In this document: positions 25,498 through 33,718 of the stretch, piece after piece | Layout: every line of letters begins with the position of its first letter | Numbering within the stretch: the first letter of the stretch is position 1 | DNA from: Muribaculaceae bacterium | Lineage (GTDB): Bacteria > Bacteroidota > Bacteroidia > Bacteroidales > Muribaculaceae | Direction of reading: 5' to 3' | Length of the DNA: 42,540 nt | Assembly: GCA_017620635.1 (NCBI GenBank) | Contig: JAGAUV010000024.1 | Span: forward strand, 1 to 42,540 | Made by a program: the position numbers and the translations under genes | The notes under the pieces: generated by a model | The model's input: only the letters and a program-made list of their open reading frames with translations | The model's database searches: none | Told to the model about the DNA's origin: nothing

Positions 25498-26592
25498 ATG
25501 CAGTTCAAGGCATCCCGTCCATTTACATTCGACCGCGTCGTGCGCATCTTAGCCGGCGTGGCGATGATTGCCGGCGCCATATGGCTCGTCAACAGGCTGC
25601 GCAACGTGCTCTTGCCTTTTGCCCTCGCATGTCTGATCGCATACCTGCTCGATCCGCTCGTATGCTTCCATATGCGCCTTCTCAAGCTCAAAGGGCGCGG
25701 ACTGGCAAGCTTCATCACTCTGATTGAGGTAACGGCTGTCATCGCGGCCCTGTGCTATTTCTTCGTTCCCTCGATAATAAAGGAAATCAACCAGCTCGAC
25801 GAGATACTGCGCAACAGCTCGGCCGACTCCACCATCCCCTTTGTGCCCGACGACATCGCGCGGCCCATACACAAATGGATCGACGATTTCAACATCGGCA
25901 ACTTCATCAAGAGCTCTCACTTCATGCAGCTCGTCAATTCGGGGACATCATTTCTGGCCGCAACCGTCGACTTCCTCCTGCACACCCTCGAGTGGCTGCT
26001 CACATTTATCTACGTCATCTTCATTCTCATCGACTACCCCAGCATCATGCGCGGCTTCCGCATGCTCGTGCCTAAGAAATACCGCAAAGCCGTCTACCGG
26101 GTGGAAGACGACATCAAGGACAACATGAACCGCTACTTCCGCAGCCAGGCCCTGATAGCGCTTTGCGCCGCGGTGTTCTACTGCATAGGCTTTTCCATCG
26201 TGGGCATACCCCTGGCGATAGTGCTCGGCATAATCGTAGGCATACTGTACATGATACCTTACTTCCAGTACGTTACCCTCATACCCGTCGTGCTGGTGTG
26301 CCTCGTCGATTCATCCACCGGGGCATCGCACTTCTGGCCCGAGCTCGGCGCCTGCATACTCGTCTACATCGTGAGCCAGTGCATATGCGACTATGTGCTC
26401 ACGCCCAAAATAATGGGACACTCCATGGGCCTCAACCCGGCCGTGATACTGCTGTCGCTGTCGGTTTGGGGAACCCTGCTCGGCATACTCGGCATGATAA
26501 TAGCGCTCCCGGCAACGGCGCTCCTTCTCTCATACTACCAGCAGTATATCGTCAACATGGGAGTCAGCAAAGACCCTCAACCAAAGACATAA
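25498..26592 (+). CDS. AI-2E family (PerM-like) permease
   Basis: Inner-membrane protein of 364 residues of the AI-2E/UPF0118 family. About seven hydrophobic helices, a large soluble loop between helices (residues about 90-150), and the conserved late helix pair around NPAVILLSLSVWGTLLGILGM. Relatives include TqsA (autoinducer-2 export) and sodium/proton antiporters, so the name does not prove quorum-signal transport. The 3' end overlaps the convergent phosphopantetheinyl transferase gene by 29 bases. Confidence 0.88.
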   Translation: MQFKASRPFTFDRVVRILAGVAMIAGAIWLVNRLRNVLLPFALACLIAYLLDPLVCFHMRLLKLKGRGLASFITLIEVTAVIAALCYFFVPSIIKEINQLDEILRNSSADSTIPFVPDDIARPIHKWIDDFNIGNFIKSSHFMQLVNSGTSFLAATVDFLLHTLEWLLTFIYVIFILIDYPSIMRGFRMLVPKKYRKAVYRVEDDIKDNMNRYFRSQALIALCAAVFYCIGFSIVGIPLAIVLGIIVGILYMIPYFQYVTLIPVVLVCLVDSSTGASHFWPELGACILVYIVSQCICDYVLTPKIMGHSMGLNPAVILLSLSVWGTLLGILGMIIALPATALLLSYYQQYIVNMGVSKDPQPKT

Positions 26593-27094
26593 AGCAATCA
26601 TAGCCCTCGAGGGCGCACGACGCAACTATGCGGAACTCCACCGGCTCAGGCGTCAGCACCAGGGCCGTATCTCCGCCGTCGAGCGGCAGCTGTATGTCGC
26701 GTCTGAAATCAAGACCCGGAGTCAACGCGGCCTTGTAGAGCGCTTCCTTGAGTGTCCACGCAGCCTGCAGCCTCTCGCCGTAGCAAGCAAGCTCGGCCGG
26801 CGACAGCACACGCGCCGCAACCCTCGCAAGCTGGCTGCGCTCGGTCTCCACATCTATGCCTATCGGCCGGTCCGACAAGGCTATGGCCGCGCACGTGGCG
26901 CAATGGCTTACCGATATCACTACACCGGGAACATCGACCGTCGGGCTGCCGTCGGGACGATGGCCTGTACTTACCCCCTCGCCCAATGCCTCGCGCACAA
27001 GCTCGGCCACGGCCACTCTCTCGGCTTCGCGCCCACGGCCGTCGAGGGCCTTGACGTACACACGTATATTAGGATATCTTAACTCAGTCGTCAT
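26564..27094 (-). CDS. 4'-phosphopantetheinyl transferase superfamily protein
   Basis: Protein of 176 residues that would move the phosphopantetheine arm of CoA to a carrier protein. The key motifs are present: ISVSHC (residues 60-65), IGIDVE with metal ligands Asp81 and Glu83, and WTLKEALYKA with Glu117 and Lys121. It is a short Sfp-like member. It overlaps gldD by 11 bases and the convergent permease gene by 29. Its position behind GldE and GldD is typical of Bacteroidota; carrier proteins for fatty acid or polyketide synthesis are possible targets. Confidence 0.88.
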   Translation of the reverse strand: MTTELRYPNIRVYVKALDGRGREAERVAVAELVREALGEGVSTGHRPDGSPTVDVPGVVISVSHCATCAAIALSDRPIGIDVETERSQLARVAARVLSPAELACYGERLQAAWTLKEALYKAALTPGLDFRRDIQLPLDGGDTALVLTPEPVEFRIVASCALEGYDCFMSLVEGLC

Positions 27095-27635
27095 GGAGTG
27101 CTGACAGCATTTTTATAGCATCGGCGGTAAGAGCCGCCACGACAGGACGTATCGAGTCGACAGGCGTGACCGACCCGGCGATATTGGCCGCGCCGCTCAC
27201 GACGATGCCTTCAGGTGATGCCGCCAACAGCTGAACGGGCGTCATGCCGGCCTCGGCACACTCCACGACGGTGCAGTCGAAGTCTCCGGCACGGAAGCTG
27301 TGTGTCGTGGCCCTCGAGCCCCCGAGGTTGAGGGCGATGCGCTCGCGGCGGTTGGCCATGACCTCTGCGATATTGTCGGTCGCGACAGCGCTCACATGTA
27401 TCGTGGCGCCATAGCGAGGATAACTTATGTCGAGCCAGCCAGGGCGAGGCGACGATATCTCCGCCGAGCTGTTGACGCACAGCTCAACCGGTCCCACAGC
27501 CACATTGCCGTACACGGTATCATATGCCTCTACACGCGGATAGGCATAGCGGCGCGGCGTCACGTCGGCATCCTTGCGGCAGCCGCTCAGCACGGATATG
27601 ATCAGAAGTATAAGTAAGGGCGCGACACGCATCAT
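27084..27635 (-). CDS. gldD: GldD-type lipoprotein
   Basis: Lipoprotein of 183 residues. I start at ATG 27635, which overlaps the gldE stop by 4 bases (ATGA); the lipobox is LSGC with Cys19. Sequence features such as YPRVEAYD, a central LDISYPRYGA and C-terminal VVAALTADAIKML match GldD, named for gliding in Flavobacterium but also present in non-gliding Bacteroidales, where its job is unclear. The order GldE-GldD-Sfp supports the assignment. Confidence 0.8.
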   Translation of the reverse strand: MMRVAPLLILLIISVLSGCRKDADVTPRRYAYPRVEAYDTVYGNVAVGPVELCVNSSAEISSPRPGWLDISYPRYGATIHVSAVATDNIAEVMANRRERIALNLGGSRATTHSFRAGDFDCTVVECAEAGMTPVQLLAASPEGIVVSGAANIAGSVTPVDSIRPVVAALTADAIKMLSALHDD

Positions 27636-28981
27636 GACGCTATGTCGTCGGGCATTACCTTCACTCGTACCTCGGTAATGCGGTGGTCGGTAATGTCGAG
27701 GATCAGGAAGCGGCACCGCCCGTACACCAACGGCTCCTTGTCCTTGGGGAAGTCGCCTTTGACAGCAAGCAGCATGCCGGCAAGAGTCTCTACATCCTGA
27801 GTTACCTCCTCGTAGTCCTCCGGATCGAGTCCGGTCACACGGAAGAAGTCGGTAAGCGGAGTGCGGCCCTCGAACACGTATGTATCGTCGCGGAGGCGCT
27901 TGTAGGTTGTGTCGGGCTCGTCGTATTCGTCGTCGATATCGCCTACGATTTCCTCGAGCACATCCTCGAGCGTCACGAGGCCCTGGGTGCCGCCATATTC
28001 GTCCACCACGACGGCCATGTGTATCTTAAGCTTGCGGAAGTCCTCGAGCAGATCGTCGATCTGTCGCGACTCAGGCACGAAATATGCCGGGCGCAGCAGT
28101 TTTACCCAGTCGAGATCGGCGGCCTCGGGCTTGCCGATATAAGGCAGCAGGTCACGCGAGTAAAGTATGCCGCGTATATTGTCCTGTGTGTCCTCGTAGG
28201 CCGGCATACGCGAATAGCCGCTCTCGAGCACTATCTTCATTACCTCGGCGAAACTCAGGTGTATGTCGAGGTCGGTAATCTCCACTCGCGGTGTCATGAT
28301 CTCGCCGGCGCTCGTGTCGCCGAATTTGAGGATGCCTTCGAGCATCTCCTTGTCGTCGGCGCCTTCGGTAATCTCGAGCGCGCGCGACAGCTCGTCGGGG
28401 CTGATGTCGTTGGTCTGTTTGGTCACGACCTTGCGGACGAGCGTGCCCGACTTTACCAGCACCCTCGACATGGGACTCATAAGCTTGTAGATGGCCGTCA
28501 GGGCCGGCTGCGCGAAACGCGCCCACGTCACGTTATAGTTGCTCGAATATAGCTTGGGGATGATTTCGCCGAAAAGAAGGATGAGGAAGGTCAGGAGCAC
28601 GGTTTGCAGCACGAAACTCCACACCGGACTCATGCCCGAGAAGACCGGCCCGAGAGCATAGTTACACAGCACTACTATGGTAACGTTGACCAGATTGTTG
28701 GCTATCAGGATTGTTGCCAAAAGACGTTGAGGATCGGCAAGAAGCCGCCGTACGCCTTCGCCGCATTTTTCTTTGTCGAGATCCTCGCACTGCTGGTCGG
28801 TTAGCGAGAAATATGCCATTTCGCTGCCGCTCACAAATCCCGACAAAAACAGGCAGATGAGCGCAAGTATGAGCGCTACGATCTGTCCGGATCCGAATGT
28901 CGGGGTGTCGAGTGTTATAACTGTCGGTAAATTAAGTAATAAACTAAGCGGCTCTGTTGCCGGCAATGGGTCTATATCCAT
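27632..28981 (-). CDS. gldE: GldE-type CNNM/CBS-domain membrane protein
   Basis: Inner-membrane protein of 449 residues. The N-terminal CNNM (DUF21) domain with about four helices (around residues 20-180, including [15 protein letters not shown] and [10 protein letters not shown]) is followed by two CBS domains ([33 protein letters not shown]) and a C-terminal CorC/HlyC domain. Such proteins take part in magnesium/cobalt handling; GldE is the Bacteroidota subtype linked to gliding. I prefer ATG 28981 (start MDIDPL); a start at 29065 with an 84-base extension is possible since it follows a purine-rich site closely. Confidence 0.88.
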   Translation of the reverse strand: MDIDPLPATEPLSLLLNLPTVITLDTPTFGSGQIVALILALICLFLSGFVSGSEMAYFSLTDQQCEDLDKEKCGEGVRRLLADPQRLLATILIANNLVNVTIVVLCNYALGPVFSGMSPVWSFVLQTVLLTFLILLFGEIIPKLYSSNYNVTWARFAQPALTAIYKLMSPMSRVLVKSGTLVRKVVTKQTNDISPDELSRALEITEGADDKEMLEGILKFGDTSAGEIMTPRVEITDLDIHLSFAEVMKIVLESGYSRMPAYEDTQDNIRGILYSRDLLPYIGKPEAADLDWVKLLRPAYFVPESRQIDDLLEDFRKLKIHMAVVVDEYGGTQGLVTLEDVLEEIVGDIDDEYDEPDTTYKRLRDDTYVFEGRTPLTDFFRVTGLDPEDYEEVTQDVETLAGMLLAVKGDFPKDKEPLVYGRCRFLILDITDHRITEVRVKVMPDDIAS

Positions 28982-29079
28982 TAAGAAATAAGTTAAGTTA
29001 GAATCAATGCCTCTTGCCGGGCGCTTGGCGGCGGCGCGGAGGCATGGCGGCTGCGTCGGCAGCATCTCCTTTGTGTCTA

Positions 29080-29087
29080 CAAAGTTA
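29080..29087 (-). promoter_or_regulatory. -7 element for the gldE-gldD-sfp unit
   Basis: TAACTTTG on the minus strand, perfect to TAnnTTTG. Transcription would start near 29073, 92 bases before the preferred gldE start. Confidence 0.6.
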
Positions 29088-29181
29088 ATACATTTTTGAT
29101 GTGCAGACAAGTATTGGCTCAAAAAAAGCGAATACACCCTGCTCCTGCGCGCCTTCCTCGCGCTTTCTCAAAGATATTTTG

Positions 29182-29189
29182 TAATTTTG
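29182..29189 (+). promoter_or_regulatory. -7 element for the GH76 gene
   Basis: TAATTTTG, perfect to TAnnTTTG, 36 bases before ATG 29225. No clear -33 partner. Confidence 0.5.
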
Positions 29190-29224
29190 CACACATAATC
29201 ATTTGTCACATCAGTATATTGTAT

Positions 29225-30409
29225 ATGAAGACCTGCATCTCATGCCTTTACCTTGCGTGCGCCGCCGCTTTTGTCGCTTGCGCCGATAACGCCGCCGTGT
29301 CGTCCGACCCCAATCTCGACAGAGCACAGCAGACTCTCGACTCGATATATCGCTATTATTCTGTCGACAGTACTTGCCTCCTTCGCGAGAACCATCCCTT
29401 CGACAGCCGCCACAAGGTTACATATCTAGCCTCGGAGGATCAGGCCAACGTACCCAATCAGTATTCATATCTGTGGCCTTACTCCGGCACATTCTCTGCC
29501 GTAAACGCACTCTACGAGACCACCGGCGACGAGAAATACCGTCAGCTCCTCGACTGCCGCGTCCTGCCCGGCCTCGAAGAATATTTCGACACCACTCGCA
29601 CTCCCGTGGCCTACTCTTCCTACGTGAAGTCGGCCCCTGCTTCCGACCGCTTCTACGACGACAACATATGGCTCGGCATCGACTTTACCGACACCTACGG
29701 CATGACCGACGACAAAAAGTATCTCGACAAGGCCGAGATGATATGGGATTTCATCGAGAGCGGAACCGACGATGTGCTCGGCGGAGGCATATACTGGTGC
29801 GAGCAGAAGAAGGGCTCGAAAAACACTTGCTCGAACGCGCCCGGCTCTGTCTTTGCTCTTAAACTGTTCAAAGCCACCGGCGACTCGACATATCTCGACA
29901 AAGGCAAGACCCTCTACCACTGGACAAAGACCAATCTTCAGGACACCACCGACTGTCTCTATTTCGACAATATCGCCCTCGACGGCAAGATCGGCCGGGC
30001 CAAATTCGCCTACAACAGCGGACAGATGATGCAGTCCGCCGCCCTGCTCTACCGTATTACCGGCGACTCCGCCTATCTCGACGATGCTCGCGACATCGCA
30101 CGGGCTTGCTACGATCATTTCTTCTTCGATCTTACCACACCTCAGGGCGAGACCTTCAGAATGATCAGGAAGGGCGACGTATGGTTTACCACCGTGATGC
30201 TTAGAGGTTTTATCGAGCTCTACGGCATCGACAACGACCGCACATATATCGACGCCTTCGACAAGAGCCTGGCCTATGCCTGGGAGAACGCGCGCAACGC
30301 CAGAGGTCTCTTCCACGCCGACCTGAGCGGAGAGAAGAAAGACCGTAAGAAATGGCTTCTCACTCAGGCCGCTATGGTCGAGATGTATGCGCGTCTCGCC
30401 GCTTTGTAA
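29225..30409 (+). CDS. GH76-family (alpha-1,6-mannanase-like) lipoprotein
   Basis: Lipoprotein of 394 residues. I start at ATG 29225, which gives a signal peptide with Cys19 (FVAC). The rest is an (alpha/alpha)6 barrel of glycoside hydrolase family 76; the catalytic pair Asp145-Asp146 sits in FYDDNIWLGIDF, and DVLGGGIYW, SNAPG and the late YNSGQMMQSA also fit. Family 76 enzymes cut alpha-1,6-mannan backbones of fungal walls or related bacterial glycans. No other mannan genes are adjacent; the next gene makes polyprenol-phosphate mannose, which may be coincidence or hint at self-glycan turnover. Likely surface or periplasmic. Confidence 0.9.
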   Translation: MKTCISCLYLACAAAFVACADNAAVSSDPNLDRAQQTLDSIYRYYSVDSTCLLRENHPFDSRHKVTYLASEDQANVPNQYSYLWPYSGTFSAVNALYETTGDEKYRQLLDCRVLPGLEEYFDTTRTPVAYSSYVKSAPASDRFYDDNIWLGIDFTDTYGMTDDKKYLDKAEMIWDFIESGTDDVLGGGIYWCEQKKGSKNTCSNAPGSVFALKLFKATGDSTYLDKGKTLYHWTKTNLQDTTDCLYFDNIALDGKIGRAKFAYNSGQMMQSAALLYRITGDSAYLDDARDIARACYDHFFFDLTTPQGETFRMIRKGDVWFTTVMLRGFIELYGIDNDRTYIDAFDKSLAYAWENARNARGLFHADLSGEKKDRKKWLLTQAAMVEMYARLAAL

Positions 30410-30462
30410 TGACCGAAAATATTTTTTAACATCCTCTCTGCTCTATATTGGCTTGTAATTGT

Positions 30463-30470
30463 TAATTTTG
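30463..30470 (+). promoter_or_regulatory. -7 element for the mannosyltransferase-pyrC unit
   Basis: TAATTTTG, perfect to TAnnTTTG, 22 bases before ATG 30493; no good -33 partner. Confidence 0.5.
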
Positions 30471-30492
30471 CTCTTTAAACAGACACTAAGCC

Positions 30493-31251
30493 ATGCAAGA
30501 AGCCACCTCGAGTCATCGCAGCGATGCTGTCGTGATTATTCCGATGTACAACGAATGCGAGAACGCAGCCGCTATCATTGACGCCGTCCTCGCTCTTCCC
30601 GTGCCCTTCGACATCCTGGTAATAGACGACAACTCTCCCGACGGCACTGCCGATATCGTCAAAGAAAAGATCAGGCAGCACCCCGGCCGGGTATCTATTA
30701 TCGAGCGAAAAGGCAAGCTGGGCCTCGGCACGGCATACATCGAAGGCTTCAGGCACTCGCTGGCTCGCGACTACGAGTTTATCTGCGAGATGGATGCCGA
30801 TTTCTCGCACAATCCCGACGACCTCGTAAGGCTACGTCAGGCCGCGTTCGACCGGAACGCCGACGTTGTCATCGGCTCGCGCTACGTGACCGGAGTAAAT
30901 GTCGTAAACTGGCCTATGGGACGCGTGCTCATGTCCTTCTATGCCTCGAAATACGTAAGGCTGATCACACGGATGCCCATACACGACACCACCGCAGGCT
31001 TTGTGTGCTACCGCCGGCGTGTGCTCGAGACTTTCGAACTCGACAAGATCAAGTTCAAGGGCTACGCCTTCCAGATCGAGATGAAGTTTACAGCCTACAA
31101 GTATGGCTTCAAGGTCATCGAGATTCCCATCATATTCGTCAACAGGGTGCTGGGCACAAGCAAGATGAACTCCGGCATATTCGGCGAGGCCGTCTTCGGT
31201 GTCATAAGGCTGAAATGGAATAGTTTCTTCAAAAAATACAAGCGCTCATGA
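30493..31251 (+). CDS. Polyprenol-phosphate mannosyltransferase (Dpm1-like, GT2)
   Basis: Cytoplasmic-face glycosyltransferase of 252 residues that would transfer mannose from GDP-mannose to a polyprenol phosphate. The GT-A motifs are present: DDNSPDGT (45-52), DAD at 101-103 in EMDADFSHNPDD and GSRYV. The region after residue 155 (HDTTAGFVCYRRRVLE, GYAFQIEMKF) matches Dpm1-type enzymes. There is no C-terminal membrane anchor. The product would feed protein or glycan mannosylation in the periplasm; GDP-glucose or other donors cannot be ruled out. The stop overlaps pyrC by 4 bases. Confidence 0.88.
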   Translation: MQEATSSHRSDAVVIIPMYNECENAAAIIDAVLALPVPFDILVIDDNSPDGTADIVKEKIRQHPGRVSIIERKGKLGLGTAYIEGFRHSLARDYEFICEMDADFSHNPDDLVRLRQAAFDRNADVVIGSRYVTGVNVVNWPMGRVLMSFYASKYVRLITRMPIHDTTAGFVCYRRRVLETFELDKIKFKGYAFQIEMKFTAYKYGFKVIEIPIIFVNRVLGTSKMNSGIFGEAVFGVIRLKWNSFFKKYKRS

Positions 31252-32528
31252 GCAAGGAATATCTCTACTGCAACGCTATCATTACCGATCGGCGCGGCAT
31301 GCGCCGGGGATGGGTACGAACCGACGGCTCAAAGATTACCGCCACCGGCGAGGGCGACCCGGCCGACATGAGCGGTGCCACCGACCTTCATGGCGCATAT
31401 CTCTGCCCTGGATTCATCGACAGCCATGTGCACTTCCGCGAGCCGGGTCTCGAGTACAAGGCCACTATAGCATCTGAGAGCCGTGCGGCTCTCGCAGGAG
31501 GCATAACCACGGTATTCGACATGCCCAACACTATCCCGGCGACAACCACTGTCGAGGCTCTGAGGGATAAGAACGGGCTCGGAGCACGCTCCGCAGCCAC
31601 TCACTATAAAGCTTTCTTCGGCGCTACGCCGGGCTGTATGGACGAGCTGCGCAAGCTGCGGCCGGGCGAGACTCCGGGCATAAAGATATTCTTGGGCACA
31701 TCTACCGGTGCCATGCAGTCGCCCGAAGGTAACGAACTCTTCGACGTCCTGCGTTGGTGTGCCGACAACGGTCTGCCGGCCGTCGTACATGCCGAGGACA
31801 ACGACATAATTGCCGCCAACACGGCCCGGGCGATTGCGCGATACGGCTCTCGCGAGGCGGTGCCTGTCGGCGAGCATCATCGCATACGCTCGGAGGAGGC
31901 TTGCCTGCGATCGGCTGCGGCGGCGGTCGAACTCGCTTTGCGATCGGGCGCGCACCTTCATCTCGCCCATGTGAGCACGGCTCGTGAAGCCCGTGAGCTG
32001 CTCTCTCCCGGCCCCACAAAAGGAAAACAGATCACGGCCGAGACTACACCCATGTACCTCGACCCCGTGCTGGCCGACGAAGCAAACCGCTGCGGCCTGC
32101 ACAAGATAAATCCGGCGATAAAAACGCCCGACGATGCCGACGAACTGCGCAAGGCGCTGGCCGACGGAAGAATCGACACCATAGCCACCGACCACGCCCC
32201 TCATCTGCTGAAAGAGAAAGAGGGAGGTGCGCTCACGGCCGCTTCGGGAGCCCCATCCGTGCAGTTTGCAGTGCCGGTATTGCTCTCTTATCTGCCTGTC
32301 GAACTCATTGTAGCCAAAATGACAGCCGGCGTAGCCGATGTCTTCGGTTACGCCGGTTATGGCAATATCGAGCCGGGAGCTACGGCCGATTTTACTCTTA
32401 TCTCGCCGTCGGACTCTTACGAAATATCAGCTCCCATGATTCTGAGTCCTTGCGGCTGGAGCCCCTTTGCCGGACGCTCTCTCAAGTATACGGCAAGCGG
32501 AATCCTTTCGTCTCTTTCTATTTTTTGA
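31248..32528 (+). CDS. pyrC: Dihydroorotase
   Basis: Amidohydrolase of 426 residues that closes carbamoyl-aspartate to dihydroorotate in pyrimidine synthesis. It has the type I form: zinc ligands in DSHVHFREPG (His60 and His62), the middle KIFLG segment for the carbamylated lysine, HAEDN, AHVST and the catalytic Asp in ATDHAPH. The start overlaps the mannosyltransferase gene (ATGA), a coupling often seen in Bacteroidales. The 3' end overlaps the convergent DUF5074 gene by 11 bases. Confidence 0.93.
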   Translation: MSKEYLYCNAIITDRRGMRRGWVRTDGSKITATGEGDPADMSGATDLHGAYLCPGFIDSHVHFREPGLEYKATIASESRAALAGGITTVFDMPNTIPATTTVEALRDKNGLGARSAATHYKAFFGATPGCMDELRKLRPGETPGIKIFLGTSTGAMQSPEGNELFDVLRWCADNGLPAVVHAEDNDIIAANTARAIARYGSREAVPVGEHHRIRSEEACLRSAAAAVELALRSGAHLHLAHVSTAREARELLSPGPTKGKQITAETTPMYLDPVLADEANRCGLHKINPAIKTPDDADELRKALADGRIDTIATDHAPHLLKEKEGGALTAASGAPSVQFAVPVLLSYLPVELIVAKMTAGVADVFGYAGYGNIEPGATADFTLISPSDSYEISAPMILSPCGWSPFAGRSLKYTASGILSSLSIF

Positions 32529-33651
32529 GGAATGTGATATGACCGGGGATATCGCCCGTGGTCACACTCCATTTGTACTTGCCCGTCTTGTCGTAGCTGC
32601 TCAGTGAGCCCGACGAGGTATAGTTCTTCGCGTCGGTAATATAGAACTGCTGCGTGTCGGGGTTGACGGCCAGACAGTAGGGAGTCTGAGGCATGTGCGA
32701 GCCGGTAAGTACGGCCTGCTGCACTGCGTCGGGATTGGTCGACGGGGTTACCGAGCCATAGCTTGATGTCTTGTTCCACGATTCGTCGTAGGTGTTGCCG
32801 TAATAGAATATGCGGTTTTTGGCGAATGTCATGTTCTCTACCACGATATCGAGTTTCTGCACCTTTGTATAGCGGCCGCTCTCGTCCTTGCGGATGCACA
32901 GGAGGCACGACCCCTTGTCGGCATAGTTGCCCTTGGAGTTGACCCAGAGCTGGTCGTACTGGTCGAAGAGTATGTGACAAAGGTTTACTTCGGCTGTGAT
33001 GGTGTAGTCCACCTTCCACTCTTTGGCGTCGATTACCGTGATAGTGTTGTCGAAGATGCCCTTGCTGTAGAGCTGCGAGTTGGCAACATAGAGTTTGCCG
33101 TCCTTGACTACGACGCCCTCGGGACAGTAGCCCACGGTAAGCATGCCGTCGACCTGCATCTTGTCCAGGTCTATGCGCACAAGCGTGCCCTTGTCTTCCA
33201 GGCCGCCGACAAAGCTTGTCACATACGCATGGTTGCCGTCGAACGCTATCCTGCGCGGCGACGACACATCCACCTTGCCTACGCGCCGTGCGCTGCGTGC
33301 CTCCAGCACTTCCACCTTATGGCTGCCGTTGACCACTATATACAGCTTGTCGCCGTATATGCCCATATCGCTGCCCGTGTCGCCAAGCGACATTACCACC
33401 TCGGGATTGCGCTCGGCATATATGTTGCGGATATATGTGTGGCGGTCGTAGTCGTAATAGTCGAGTGTGCACTTGTTAGATCCCATATTGCCCTCGTTCA
33501 GCACATAGAAACCGGCATAGGAGCCACCCGAACTTGCCGATGTCGCAGGCACCTCCTCTACATCCTGGCCGAGTATTTCGGGCTCGTCTTCCGAGCAGGA
33601 AGCTATGGTGGCCGTCATTATGGCCGCCACGAAGATTTTTAGTATTTTCAT
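32518..33651 (-). CDS. DUF5074/YncE-like beta-propeller lipoprotein
   Basis: Lipoprotein of 377 residues (lipobox IASC, Cys19) with a Ser/Gly linker and then a seven-bladed beta-propeller of the YncE type (blades with VLNEGNMGSNKCTL, KLYVANSQLY and FYITDAKNY). Surface lipoproteins of this group in Bacteroides include BtuG, which binds vitamin B12, but no btuB or other cobalamin gene lies nearby, so this role is only a possibility. The start is 12 bases behind the pckA terminator, leaving no space for its own promoter; expression by read-through from pckA is the simplest idea. Confidence 0.8.
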   Translation of the reverse strand: MKILKIFVAAIMTATIASCSEDEPEILGQDVEEVPATSASSGGSYAGFYVLNEGNMGSNKCTLDYYDYDRHTYIRNIYAERNPEVVMSLGDTGSDMGIYGDKLYIVVNGSHKVEVLEARSARRVGKVDVSSPRRIAFDGNHAYVTSFVGGLEDKGTLVRIDLDKMQVDGMLTVGYCPEGVVVKDGKLYVANSQLYSKGIFDNTITVIDAKEWKVDYTITAEVNLCHILFDQYDQLWVNSKGNYADKGSCLLCIRKDESGRYTKVQKLDIVVENMTFAKNRIFYYGNTYDESWNKTSSYGSVTPSTNPDAVQQAVLTGSHMPQTPYCLAVNPDTQQFYITDAKNYTSSGSLSSYDKTGKYKWSVTTGDIPGHITFLKK

Positions 33652-33663
33652 ATGATAGACCTT

Positions 33664-33698
33664 AAAAAAGAGGGCGCGCCTTTGGCGGTGCGCCCTCT
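33664..33698 (-). terminator. Intrinsic terminator between pckA and the DUF5074 gene
   Basis: Arms AGAGGGCGC / GCGCCCTCT with an inner GCC/GGC helix, followed on the minus strand by six T. It is a strong terminator for pckA and ends only 12 bases before the next ATG. Confidence 0.9.
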
Positions 33699-33718
33699 GT
33701 ATTTATCTGTTTGTCAGA

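Noticed and set aside
33652-33718. Cobalamin riboswitch before the DUF5074 gene
   Set aside because: The gap is only 67 bases and is filled by a plain terminator hairpin.
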